This document shows positions 55,157 through 63,283 of a stretch of DNA of 64,000 nt, in pieces; within the stretch, counting starts at the first letter, position 1, and the number at the start of each line of letters is the position of its first letter. The position numbers and the translations under genes are program-made. The stretch covers positions 496,001 through 560,000 of the forward strand of contig NZ_JAGJEA010000003.1 in the NCBI RefSeq assembly GCF_018100805.1, written 5' to 3'. This stretch comes from Aquimarina sp. MMG016. GTDB lineage: Bacteria > Bacteroidota > Bacteroidia > Flavobacteriales > Flavobacteriaceae. Under the pieces are notes generated by a model. That model worked only from the letters and a program-made list of their open reading frames with translations. It searched no databases and had not been told where the DNA came from.

Positions 55157-56857
55157 ATGATAAAAAGAATTTGGCAAAAAGGTAGAAAGCAAAAAATAAT
55201 ACTAATATTCATTGGACTTACAGTGTTATTGCTTCTATTTATTCTTAGGGATGATTATCAACCAGCTTTACTATTTTTAAGGAAAAATGTTTTTGTCATT
55301 CTTCTTAGTACGATTGTTCTGTTTTTTAGTGTTTATAAATTCAGAAGAACAGAAGGAGGTGGAAAGCGAGCATTGATATTTGGGATGTTAGTTATATTTT
55401 TTGGTGGAGGATATTATGTAGGTTGGAAAGTAGGTATGTATGACTATATGCAGCAATATAATATTTTTCAAAACCTTAATCTAAAAGAAATAAATGAATT
55501 GCCTTTAACTCAAAACGAACGTATTCAGCCATATAACAATATAGTTACGATGGCCTATGAATCAATTTCAGAAACACAAGAAGTTTCTCCACCACAACTG
55601 GTAAGAGTTGATAATAGTAATCAATGGACCATGGCGGTTCAGCCAGCTAAAGAATATCGTTGGCAACGTATTAATGATAATACTGAAGAGGTTTTTAACG
55701 TTTCCAGCACCACACCTTTTCCTCGTTTTGCAGGAGAAAATAGAGTTCCTGTTACGTTTTCTATAGGAGAATCACTTGCTTTTAGCAGGAATACCTATAA
55801 TGCGGTTGTACAGAAATTTAACTTGTTTCAAATGTTTACCCTGGAACCTGATCAGGTGTATTATATGAAGAATGATAATGGTAATTGGGTTCAGGTTGTA
55901 AGTTTAATTCGATGGAAAGGCTTCTTTTTTCCATACCCATCATTTGGAGGGGTTATGATTATAGAATCAGGTATGCATAATTTTAAAGATTATCTGGAAC
56001 GAATCTTTTTAGGAAAAGGTACTTATGTAAGTCCCTATGAAATGAAGGATTATCCTTTTTTACAAAGACAGAATACATTGTCAGAAAAAGTGTCTAGGTT
56101 ACAAGCAGAATCCCTTATGTTTTTAGGTGGTTTTACCGATCCTTTACCCTGGAATATGGAAACGGCGGTTAAGATTCCTGATTTAGAAGAAGATCAAAAT
56201 CAACAACCATTTGTGACGGATTTTGATTTTACAGGAATGAATGAACAGGCTTACAATGGATTATATCATTGGTTCGGATTAGAACCGATAGGAGATGAGC
56301 GTACAAGTTTAGCGTTTAGTGTTTTTATTCCGGCAGATGGTACCGATAAGATGTGGTATTATAATCATTCAAAAAAGAAAGAAGGATTGGCTGGAGTTTC
56401 GGCGATGCCTTTGAAGGTGATGGAATCCAAAAAAGAATACGATTGGAACGTAAATACACCGGTAGAGTTCAGACCGTATATCAAGGATATTGCAGGCAGA
56501 AAAAGGATGTTTATGCTTTCTACTATTGCGGCAAAGCGAGATAAGAATAAAAAATTTGATGGTTCTGCAACACCTGATTTGGCATTGGTGGATGTAGAAT
56601 ATAGAGATGTGATATGGATGGATGCCAAGCATCCTTTAGGGTGGGATAAAATCATTTATGATCAATTTCACGAAGTTTGGCGTTCCTCAGAAAATATTGG
56701 GCATTTTTATCAAGATCAGATACCTGAAGATGCAGATACAAAATTAGAAACAGATAGTATTCCAGTAAATGTTCTTCCTATCGGTAAAGAAAAGGACAGT
56801 ATTATCCTAGTAAAAAAAGAAGTTGATAGTATTATTCCGGATACCATATCGAATTAG
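55157..56857 (+). CDS. large membrane protein of the AAA+ operon
   Basis: This 566-residue protein has three N-terminal helices (about 14-31, 40-57 and 73-91) followed by a soluble domain of about 470 residues rich in aromatic and Pro residues, which the odd helix number would place outside the cytoplasm. Segments such as RWKGFFFPYPSFGGVMIIESG near 255 suggest a beta-rich fold. The C terminus has Asp-Ser-Ile repeats (KDSIILVKKEVDSIIPD). No family is recognised. It ends the co-directional set, 60 nt before the methyltransferase gene. Confidence 0.8.
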   Translation: MIKRIWQKGRKQKIILIFIGLTVLLLLFILRDDYQPALLFLRKNVFVILLSTIVLFFSVYKFRRTEGGGKRALIFGMLVIFFGGGYYVGWKVGMYDYMQQYNIFQNLNLKEINELPLTQNERIQPYNNIVTMAYESISETQEVSPPQLVRVDNSNQWTMAVQPAKEYRWQRINDNTEEVFNVSSTTPFPRFAGENRVPVTFSIGESLAFSRNTYNAVVQKFNLFQMFTLEPDQVYYMKNDNGNWVQVVSLIRWKGFFFPYPSFGGVMIIESGMHNFKDYLERIFLGKGTYVSPYEMKDYPFLQRQNTLSEKVSRLQAESLMFLGGFTDPLPWNMETAVKIPDLEEDQNQQPFVTDFDFTGMNEQAYNGLYHWFGLEPIGDERTSLAFSVFIPADGTDKMWYYNHSKKKEGLAGVSAMPLKVMESKKEYDWNVNTPVEFRPYIKDIAGRKRMFMLSTIAAKRDKNKKFDGSATPDLALVDVEYRDVIWMDAKHPLGWDKIIYDQFHEVWRSSENIGHFYQDQIPEDADTKLETDSIPVNVLPIGKEKDSIILVKKEVDSIIPDTISN

Positions 56858-56917
56858 TAAGATCAGAGAGATGCTATTTCAAGTTATGTTATTACATTTG
56901 AACCTGCAAAAATCTGA

Positions 56918-57916
56918 ATGAATTACATAGGTTCAAAATATAAACTTTCAGACTTCATTAAAACCGCTGTTGAGGGTGTTGCTGGCTATAATCTCAGTGA
57001 TAAGGTTTTCTGTGACCTTTTTGCTGGAACGGGGATTGTTGGTCGAACGTTTAAAACTTCAGTAAAAAAGGTAATTTCTAATGATTTAGAGTACTATAGT
57101 TATGTTTTAAACCAAAATTATATAGGAAATCATACTAAGCTCAATGCAGAAGACTATCTTTCTCAGCTAAATGAACTCAAAGGTAAGAAAGGATTTATCT
57201 ATAATAATTATTGTACTGGTGGAGGATCAGAAAGACAATATTTTAGTGATGAAAATGGTTTAAAGATTGACGCCGCACGACTTCAAATCGAGGATTGGAA
57301 AACTTCTGGAGAGATTGACCAAAATACATATTATTTTCTCCTGACCTCGCTGTTAGAAAGTGCAGATAAAGTGGCTAATACGGCCTCGGTGTATGGTGCG
57401 TATCTCAAAAAACTAAAGAAAACAGCTCAGAAAACCCTGCAAATTACTCCGGCAGCATTTGAAGTGACAACCAATTCACATCGGGTATATAATGAAGACA
57501 GTAATGAGCTTATCAAAAAGATCGAAGGAGATATTTTATACTTAGACCCGCCATACAATGCACGGCAATATGGAGCCAATTATCATATGCTGAATACTAT
57601 TGCAAAATATGATACCTTTGTACCTGCCGGAAAAACAGGTTTACGGCCTTATGATCGTTCTGATTATTGCAAAAAAGGAGAAGTATCTGAGGTTTTTGAA
57701 GAGCTAATCAAAAATGCTAAGTTTAAGTACATCTTTTTAAGCTATAATAATGAAGGATTAATGCCGGAAACAGAGATCCGACAAATTTTAGAACGTTATG
57801 GTAAATATGATTTGGTGACAACAGCATATCAAAGATTTAAAGCCGATAAGACCGAAAACCGAAATCATAAAGCAACAGCTACAACAGAATATTTACACAT
57901 CTTAGAAAAACAATAG
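56918..57916 (+). CDS. DNA N6-adenine methyltransferase (D12 class-like)
   Basis: This 332-residue protein begins NYIGSKYKL, the start typical of D12-class Dam-like enzymes, then shows the SAM motif FCDLFAGTGIVG (31-42) and the catalytic D210-P-P-Y213. It therefore should methylate adenine in DNA. No matching restriction gene lies beside it, unless the nuclease-like protein at 48051 is the partner, which is 8 kb away. The recognition site cannot be read from the sequence. Confidence 0.92.
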   Translation: MNYIGSKYKLSDFIKTAVEGVAGYNLSDKVFCDLFAGTGIVGRTFKTSVKKVISNDLEYYSYVLNQNYIGNHTKLNAEDYLSQLNELKGKKGFIYNNYCTGGGSERQYFSDENGLKIDAARLQIEDWKTSGEIDQNTYYFLLTSLLESADKVANTASVYGAYLKKLKKTAQKTLQITPAAFEVTTNSHRVYNEDSNELIKKIEGDILYLDPPYNARQYGANYHMLNTIAKYDTFVPAGKTGLRPYDRSDYCKKGEVSEVFEELIKNAKFKYIFLSYNNEGLMPETEIRQILERYGKYDLVTTAYQRFKADKTENRNHKATATTEYLHILEKQ

Positions 57917-57920
57917 AACT

Positions 57921-58529
57921 ATGTTCACTAATAAAGCAAACAAGATTTTTAAAGAAGTTATAGATAAGTATCACGAAATTGACAGTGTAGATCAACCATT
58001 TTCTAACCCTTATGATAGCAAATCAGAGGTGATAGAACATTTATTGTATCGCAAATGTTGGATCGACACCGTACAATGGCATTATGAAGATATTATTCGT
58101 GATCCGGAAATTGACCCTGTAGCGGCTTTGACTTTAAAGAGACAAATCGATGCTTCGAACCAGGATCGTACAGATATGGTAGAGTATATCGATAGCTATT
58201 TTTTAGAAAAATATAAAGATGTAACTGCTAAACCTGATGCTAGCATCAATACCGAAAGCCCTGCCTGGGGAGTAGATCGATTATCCATTCTAGCACTAAA
58301 GGTATATCACATGCACGAAGAAACTGTGCGTATTGGAGCTTCTGATGCACATAAGGCAGCTTGTCAGGCAAAGCTAGATATTTTATTAGAACAGAGAGTG
58401 GATTTATCTACAGCTATAGACACATTGCTGAGTGATATCGAAAAAGGAGACAAGTACATGAAAGTCTATAAGCAGATGAAAATGTATAATGATGATGAGT
58501 TAAACCCGGTATTACGCGGCGAAAAATAA
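57921..58529 (+). CDS. DUF4254 family protein
   Basis: This 202-residue soluble, mainly helical protein carries the family block DRLSILALKVYHMHEE near 119-134. DUF4254 genes in Bacteroidota commonly sit next to a GT9 glycosyltransferase, as here, which points to lipopolysaccharide or outer glycan synthesis; its molecular role is unknown. It starts 4 nt after the methyltransferase. Confidence 0.88.
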   Translation: MFTNKANKIFKEVIDKYHEIDSVDQPFSNPYDSKSEVIEHLLYRKCWIDTVQWHYEDIIRDPEIDPVAALTLKRQIDASNQDRTDMVEYIDSYFLEKYKDVTAKPDASINTESPAWGVDRLSILALKVYHMHEETVRIGASDAHKAACQAKLDILLEQRVDLSTAIDTLLSDIEKGDKYMKVYKQMKMYNDDELNPVLRGEK

Positions 58530-58692
58530 TCTATTTTAAAGTTCCTTCTCCTTGGACGACATTTTAGTAGCAATGGGCGAGATTATGTAAAGGAGTTAGG
58601 ATGAGGGAATTTTCATATTCAATCATTTTTCATGATAATTACAGTTTTTGAGTAAGAATAGGTCAATATCTAAAAATAGTAAAGTTCCGTCT

Positions 58693-58699
58693 AGGAGGG
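58693..58699 (+). promoter_or_regulatory. ribosome binding site AGGAGGG that fixes the GT9 start
   Basis: This strong Shine-Dalgarno-like AGGAGGG ends 2 nt before the ATG at 58702. Such sites are rare in Bacteroidota, and here the spacing is short, so its use is uncertain, but it supports the ATG over the upstream TTG at 58648. Confidence 0.4.
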
Positions 58700-58701
58700 A
58701 A

Positions 58702-59721
58702 ATGAACGTTCTGGTTATACGCCTTTCTGCAATGGGAGATGTAGCAATGACTGTTCCCGTTCTCAGGGTTTTTAGAGCTAAGTATCCCGACATAAAACTC
58801 ACTGTGCTTACACGAAAGTTCTTCGCACCTATGTTTTCTGATATTGAAAACCTCGAGGTATTTCATGCAGATGTGGATGGAAAGCATAAAGGAATTCTTG
58901 GACTTACCAGATTATCAAAAGAGCTCAAGAAATTGGGAATCGATGCAGTCGCAGATTTGCACAATGTACTTCGCTCAAATGTATTGAAGAAGTTGTTTTC
59001 CTTTAGTAGCATCAAAGTCGTTCAAATTGATAAAGGAAGAGCCGAGAAGAAAGCACTGACCAGATCTCAGAACAAGGTTTTTAAACAGCTCAAAACTACG
59101 CATCAACGTTATGTAGATGTTTTTGATAAGTTAGGATACCCAATTGATCTTGATGATCATGTTTTTCCTGAAAAACAACAACTAACACCAGAAATAGTTG
59201 CATTAACCCAAAATTCAAAAAAGAAATGGCTTGGGATTGCACCTTTTGCACAGTATGAAGGAAAAACATATCCTTTGGAACTCATGGTTGAGGTAATTGA
59301 GCGGTTGGATAAAGAAGATAAGTTCGAAATTTTCCTTTTCGGAGGAGGAAAAAGAGAAAAAGATATCCTGAATAATATCGCAAGCAAATTTAAAAATGCA
59401 ATAAGCATTGTTGGCAAGTTATCTTTTGAAGACGAACTCAAATTAATAGGTAATTTGGATGCAATGTTATCTATGGATAGTGGTAATGCACACCTGGCTG
59501 CGATGTATGGAATACCAACCATTACCCTTTGGGGAGTAACACACCCATATGCGGGCTTTATGCCTTTTGACCAACCTGTCATAAATGCAATTATACCTAA
59601 TTTGACAAAATATGATCAGATCCCAACTTCGATTTATGGTAATAAACTTCCACCGGGATACGAAAAAGTAATGTATACTATTGAACCAGAAATGGTGGTT
59701 GAAGCAATTAATAAATTGTAA
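58702..59721 (+). CDS. GT9 family glycosyltransferase (heptosyltransferase-like)
   Basis: From ATG 58702 the protein has 339 residues and starts with the GT9 opening VLVIRLSAMGDVAMTVPVLR. Later segments WLGIAPFAQYEGKTYP (near 173), LFGGGKRE and SMDSGNAHLAAMYGIPTITLWG match ADP-heptose:LPS heptosyltransferases. It adds a sugar to lipopolysaccharide core. The TTG at 58648 would add 18 non-conserved residues. The 118-bp region before it resembles a degenerate intergenic repeat (CTCCTTGG ... AGGAGTTAGGATGAGGG). Confidence 0.92.
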   Translation: MNVLVIRLSAMGDVAMTVPVLRVFRAKYPDIKLTVLTRKFFAPMFSDIENLEVFHADVDGKHKGILGLTRLSKELKKLGIDAVADLHNVLRSNVLKKLFSFSSIKVVQIDKGRAEKKALTRSQNKVFKQLKTTHQRYVDVFDKLGYPIDLDDHVFPEKQQLTPEIVALTQNSKKKWLGIAPFAQYEGKTYPLELMVEVIERLDKEDKFEIFLFGGGKREKDILNNIASKFKNAISIVGKLSFEDELKLIGNLDAMLSMDSGNAHLAAMYGIPTITLWGVTHPYAGFMPFDQPVINAIIPNLTKYDQIPTSIYGNKLPPGYEKVMYTIEPEMVVEAINKL

Positions 59722-59725
59722 ACAC

Positions 59726-60328
59726 CTATTTGATTTTGAGATAATAACATTGATAATGGTTGTCTTTAGCATCTCGAAATATAAATAGTATTGTACCTGA
59801 ATTATGATGTGCTATTTCAGCAACTAAATTATCATTTAAATCTCTAGTTAACCTTATTTTATTGACTTCTACTCCTCCAAACAAATAAGGAACTCCGCGA
59901 ATAGTGGTTTTTTTGTTTTTCAGATATAAATACCCCTCTCTAAGTTCATATCCAATAATTAGTTCTTCAAAAGGTATATGATTATTTAAGTACTCTATTT
60001 TGATATTTGTATCATTAATTACATTGATTTTAAAAGAATAGTGATCTAAATTATGCTCGGTCAAAGTATCCTTTTTAATATCTCCATCAAGAATTTGAAA
60101 AAAATTATTAAATTTTACATTATAACTATTAGCGGAAGAGTCTTTTGCTCTGGCTATAATGCTATATTCTCCATTTAATTCTTGGATATTTTTCGAGGTA
60201 ATAAAAGCTGGAGTTAAAAAGGTTGGGTTTTGAAATTCATACGAAAAAGACGCACAACCGCTTAGAAATGTAATTATTAAAATGTAAATGAATAATTTAT
60301 AAAACAGAATGACTTTTGTTTTCACCAT
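59726..60328 (-). CDS. predicted lipoprotein of unknown function
   Basis: This 200-residue protein has a hydrophobic signal and a lipobox LSGC with Cys25, so it is likely anchored in a membrane after lipid attachment. The mature part is beta-rich (LNGEYSIIARAKDSS, YSFKINVINDTNIKIEYLN) and resembles small ligand-binding or immunity-like lipoproteins, with no recognised family. It converges on the GT9 gene with a 4-nt gap. Confidence 0.8.
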   Translation of the reverse strand: MVKTKVILFYKLFIYILIITFLSGCASFSYEFQNPTFLTPAFITSKNIQELNGEYSIIARAKDSSANSYNVKFNNFFQILDGDIKKDTLTEHNLDHYSFKINVINDTNIKIEYLNNHIPFEELIIGYELREGYLYLKNKKTTIRGVPYLFGGVEVNKIRLTRDLNDNLVAEIAHHNSGTILFIFRDAKDNHYQCYYLKIK

Positions 60329-60376
60329 CTAATAGTAAATTTGTGAAATAGAGCTCCATATTCGAAGATAAGGGGA

Positions 60377-61429
60377 TTACACATCATCAAAATCAACCTT
60401 CACTTTAGCAGAAGTGGGATGTGCCTGACAAGCTAATACTAATCCCTCTTCGATTTCACCATCGGTTAGAATACTATTCTTCTCCATAATAGCTTCACCT
60501 TCGGTAATTTTACAGATACAAGAACTACAAACACCACCCTGACAAGAATAAGGAGCATCAATATCTTCTTCTAATGCAGCATCTAGAATCGTTTTTTTCT
60601 GATCCATAGTAAAAGTAAACTCTTCGTCATCAACTAATACTGTTATAGAAGTTTTTCCTTCTAGATTAGCATCCATTTCTACTTCTTCTGTGCTGCTGGT
60701 AAATAATTCAAAATGAATAGTGTTTTCTGCAATACCATTTTCCAATAAGGTTGCTTTAGCATCATTGATCATTTCTTCCGGACCGCAAAGGTAAAAACCG
60801 TCAAAAGAAGTATCTTTAAACTTATTCTTTACAATATAATTGACCGTAGACTTCTCAATTCTACCAAATCTAGCACCTTCTACATCGGTTCTACTATAAA
60901 ACGATTCGATAAATAATCTATCAGGATGATTTGATTGAAGATTTGATAACTCATTAAGAAAAATGGTCTCCTCAGGAGTTTGATTTCCGTAGACTAAAAC
61001 AAATGTACTGTTTGATTCTTCTTCCAGAACTGCTTTGATCATACTCATTACCGGAGTAATACCACTTCCTGCAGCAAATGCCGCATATGTATTATTAGAG
61101 TCCGTATTTGTATTTAATAAAAAGTTTCCTTCAGGAGGATGAACTTCTAATAGGTCTCCGGATTTTAGTTTAGTATTGGCAATAACAGAAAAAGTTCCAT
61201 CTTCAACCTCTTTTACTGCAACTTTAAGTATTCCACTTTTAGGTGAGCTACAAATAGAATAGGCTCTGCGGATTTCTTTTCCTGCAACTTCAGTTTTTAT
61301 GGTGATGTATTGTCCTGCTGTAAAAGCATATGTGTTTTTTAAATCCACAGGAACTTCAAATTCTATAGAAACCGCTTTTGGAGTTTCGCGGATGATGTTT
61401 TTGATTGTGAGCTTATGAAAGTCAGCCAT
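60377..61429 (-). CDS. ferredoxin-NAD(P)H reductase-type oxidoreductase (PaaE-like, FAD + 2Fe-2S)
   Basis: This 350-residue flavoprotein has a FAD domain (RAYSICSS at 55-62), a nucleotide domain (AGSGITPVMSM at 120-130, LCGPEEM at 214-220) and a C-terminal plant-type ferredoxin domain with cysteines C296, C301, C304 and C334. That order is the PaaE/phenol hydroxylase reductase layout: electrons pass from NAD(P)H to FAD to the cluster and on to a partner. No oxygenase is nearby. ATG 61429 is chosen because the -7 element at 61445-61452 lies inside the 11 extra codons of the longer form. Confidence 0.93.
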   Translation of the reverse strand: MADFHKLTIKNIIRETPKAVSIEFEVPVDLKNTYAFTAGQYITIKTEVAGKEIRRAYSICSSPKSGILKVAVKEVEDGTFSVIANTKLKSGDLLEVHPPEGNFLLNTNTDSNNTYAAFAAGSGITPVMSMIKAVLEEESNSTFVLVYGNQTPEETIFLNELSNLQSNHPDRLFIESFYSRTDVEGARFGRIEKSTVNYIVKNKFKDTSFDGFYLCGPEEMINDAKATLLENGIAENTIHFELFTSSTEEVEMDANLEGKTSITVLVDDEEFTFTMDQKKTILDAALEEDIDAPYSCQGGVCSSCICKITEGEAIMEKNSILTDGEIEEGLVLACQAHPTSAKVKVDFDDV

Positions 61430-61444
61430 TGCAATAATTTTTGG

Positions 61445-61452
61445 CAAAAATA
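61445..61452 (-). promoter_or_regulatory. -7 promoter element TATTTTTG for the reductase gene
   Basis: On the - strand this is an exact TAnnTTTG match, 16 nt before the ATG at 61429. It supports the shorter start. Confidence 0.5.
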
Positions 61453-61490
61453 GTAAATGCATAATGAGGGCATAGTTTTTTATGAAATTT

Positions 61491-61532
61491 TATATACCTA
61501 AAACTCTTATGCATAAGAGTTTTAGGTATATA
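61491..61532. promoter_or_regulatory. perfect 42-bp palindrome, probable PadR operator
   Basis: The halves 61491-61511 and 61512-61532 are exact reverse complements, centred on ATGCAT with CTCTTATG as the inner left half. It ends 20 nt before the PadR start and covers the first four bases of the TATATTTG -7 element. A dimeric PadR bound here would block its own promoter. Confidence 0.8.
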
Positions 61533-61536
61533 TTTG
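61529..61536 (+). promoter_or_regulatory. -7 promoter element TATATTTG for the padR operon
   Basis: This exact TAnnTTTG match, 16 nt before the ATG at 61553, overlaps the right end of the palindrome. No TTTG -33 box is seen; that position lies within the palindrome. Confidence 0.65.
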
Positions 61537-61552
61537 CTTCAAATAATTTGAT

Positions 61553-61891
61553 ATGGGCAATTCTAAATTATATAAGGGCAGTCTGAATACTATTATTCTA
61601 AAGCTTTTGGAAGAGAGTGATAAGATGTATGGTTATGAAATTACTCAAAAGGTAAAAGAAATAACTAAGGGTGAATTGAATATTACTGAGGGAGCATTAT
61701 ATCCAGCCTTACATAAACTAGAAGCCGAAGGTTTGTTGGATGTAGAGATGCAAAAAGTCGATAATCGATTACGCAAGTATTATAAACTAACCGAAAAAGG
61801 TACCACAGAAACTGCAAATCGATTATCAGAATTAGAAGAATACATTAGAACCATGCAAACGATTATTAACCCTAATTGGAGTATTAACTAA
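61553..61891 (+). CDS. PadR family transcriptional regulator
   Basis: This 112-residue winged-helix protein has the PadR pattern: LNTIILKLLEE, MYGYEITQKV, TEGALYPALHKLEAEGLLDV and RKYYKLTEKG, followed by a short dimerisation helix. It is of the small class and is likely an autorepressor acting at the palindrome just upstream. Its stop abuts the following membrane protein gene. Confidence 0.94.
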   Translation: MGNSKLYKGSLNTIILKLLEESDKMYGYEITQKVKEITKGELNITEGALYPALHKLEAEGLLDVEMQKVDNRLRKYYKLTEKGTTETANRLSELEEYIRTMQTIINPNWSIN

Positions 61892-62515
61892 ATGGAAAAC
61901 AAATTACCTAAAGAAGACATACAGTTTATAGACACGTATTTATCAAATTCTGACATTCATTATGAAGATATCAGAATAGAGATGATAGATCATGTGGCTT
62001 CTGATATTGAACATAAAATGAATGAAGGAGATTCGAGAGGTTTCTATGAGATTTTTAAAGAGTATATGATAGAAAATAAATCTTCACTAGAGAAGCAAGG
62101 AAAACCTTTTCAGTGGAAAGTGTTTAAGAGTACTTTAAAAAAATTTGCTGCTAATCTGGTTTCGTTTAAAGTTATACTAGGTGGAATACTTTTGTTTTTG
62201 GCTCTACGTTTTTTGGATACAATGATTTATCCGTTTGATGATTTTACAGCTATGATTATTCCAATGCTAATGTTATTTGCGATTACATCAGTTCCAATTA
62301 TTAGGTTGAGAGGAAAAAAATACTCTTTTATAGGAAACTTTGCTATTTTCCAATGTGTTTACTTCAATTTATGTGTTCAGTTAACTCTCATAACGGATTT
62401 TAATTCGACTTTTTTCTACGCTATACTTTTTATTTGGGCATTTTTCAGCGCAGCTAGTTTTAAGACTATGCTTGATCTTTCTTCATATTATAATAAGAAT
62501 TTGCAAACAATATGA
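61892..62515 (+). CDS. HAAS-like membrane protein following PadR
   Basis: This 207-residue protein has a soluble N-terminal helical region with YEDIRIEMIDHVASDIEHK (about 25-43) and four transmembrane helices from about 93 on. Small helical signalling domains of the HAAS type, with an acidic E-x2-DH motif, often follow PadR genes. The same motif recurs in the next gene, so the two are related. It overlaps that gene by 4 nt. Confidence 0.72.
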   Translation: MENKLPKEDIQFIDTYLSNSDIHYEDIRIEMIDHVASDIEHKMNEGDSRGFYEIFKEYMIENKSSLEKQGKPFQWKVFKSTLKKFAANLVSFKVILGGILLFLALRFLDTMIYPFDDFTAMIIPMLMLFAITSVPIIRLRGKKYSFIGNFAIFQCVYFNLCVQLTLITDFNSTFFYAILFIWAFFSAASFKTMLDLSSYYNKNLQTI

Positions 62516-63174
62516 AATTAGAAAAAGATCATATCAATAAATTATACCAGATCATTAAGAGTAATGGTGTAAAATATTACGATGTTCAGACCGAATTGGT
62601 TGATCACTTTGCTACTGCATTAGAAGAGGAAAACATGTTGTCTTTCGAAGATAAAATTCAGAATATTATTCAGGATTTTGGAGGGAGACAAGGTCTTAAA
62701 TCAATGGTTTGGGAGAAAAAGAAAATCCTAATTAAGAGGTTTCTGAAAATGTATTTTATGTCACTAAAAGAATATTTTTCGTTACCAAAGATTCTATTAA
62801 CCTTAGCCATTTTTGTCGGTTTAGAATATTCATTTAGAACGATTGCTATGGATAGTGATATTTATTCTGCAATTGCACAATTATTAAATGTATTGGTAAT
62901 TTTTCAGGGAATTTATGGTGGTAATTCTTATTTAAAAAAATTGCATAATAAGGGGTATGAGTTTTTGATGATTAAATCTCAGGATTATATCCACTTGATG
63001 TTATCAATTCCTGTTTTCTTGCTCTTTTTTATTACTATTATGTATAAAAACTTTACTAATTCTATAGTTTTTAGTTTGATTATTACAACTTCTATGATTA
63101 TGCTTTTGGCATATTCGAATATCAAAAAGTATCTTATCAAAAAAGTACTTGAAGAGTATCCTTCAATAGTATAA
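62512..63174 (+). CDS. second HAAS-like membrane protein of the padR operon
   Basis: This 220-residue protein has an N-terminal region KYYDVQTELVDHFATALEE (about 21-39) that aligns with the preceding protein, and about four transmembrane helices from about 88 on. The two are probably an old tandem duplication. Their likely role is to sense or regulate the ABC transporter encoded after them. Confidence 0.72.
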   Translation: MKLEKDHINKLYQIIKSNGVKYYDVQTELVDHFATALEEENMLSFEDKIQNIIQDFGGRQGLKSMVWEKKKILIKRFLKMYFMSLKEYFSLPKILLTLAIFVGLEYSFRTIAMDSDIYSAIAQLLNVLVIFQGIYGGNSYLKKLHNKGYEFLMIKSQDYIHLMLSIPVFLLFFITIMYKNFTNSIVFSLIITTSMIMLLAYSNIKKYLIKKVLEEYPSIV

Positions 63175-63283
63175 ACCTTCTAAATATTTACTTAATTATA
63201 TGTTGTTTTGTAACAAAATCCACATTTTGATTACTAAATATATATGAAGCCATCTTAGCTTCTTATAAATAACATCAACAACT

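Noticed and set aside
59157-59582. 141-codon - strand frame opposite the GT9 gene
   Set aside because: Antisense to conserved heptosyltransferase motifs, with no promoter or partner; a shadow frame.
63206-63218. TTTTGTAACAAAA dyad before the DUF5687-like gene as an operator
   Set aside because: Only 6-bp arms in AT-rich DNA and no second copy nearby; mentioned with the gene but not claimed.
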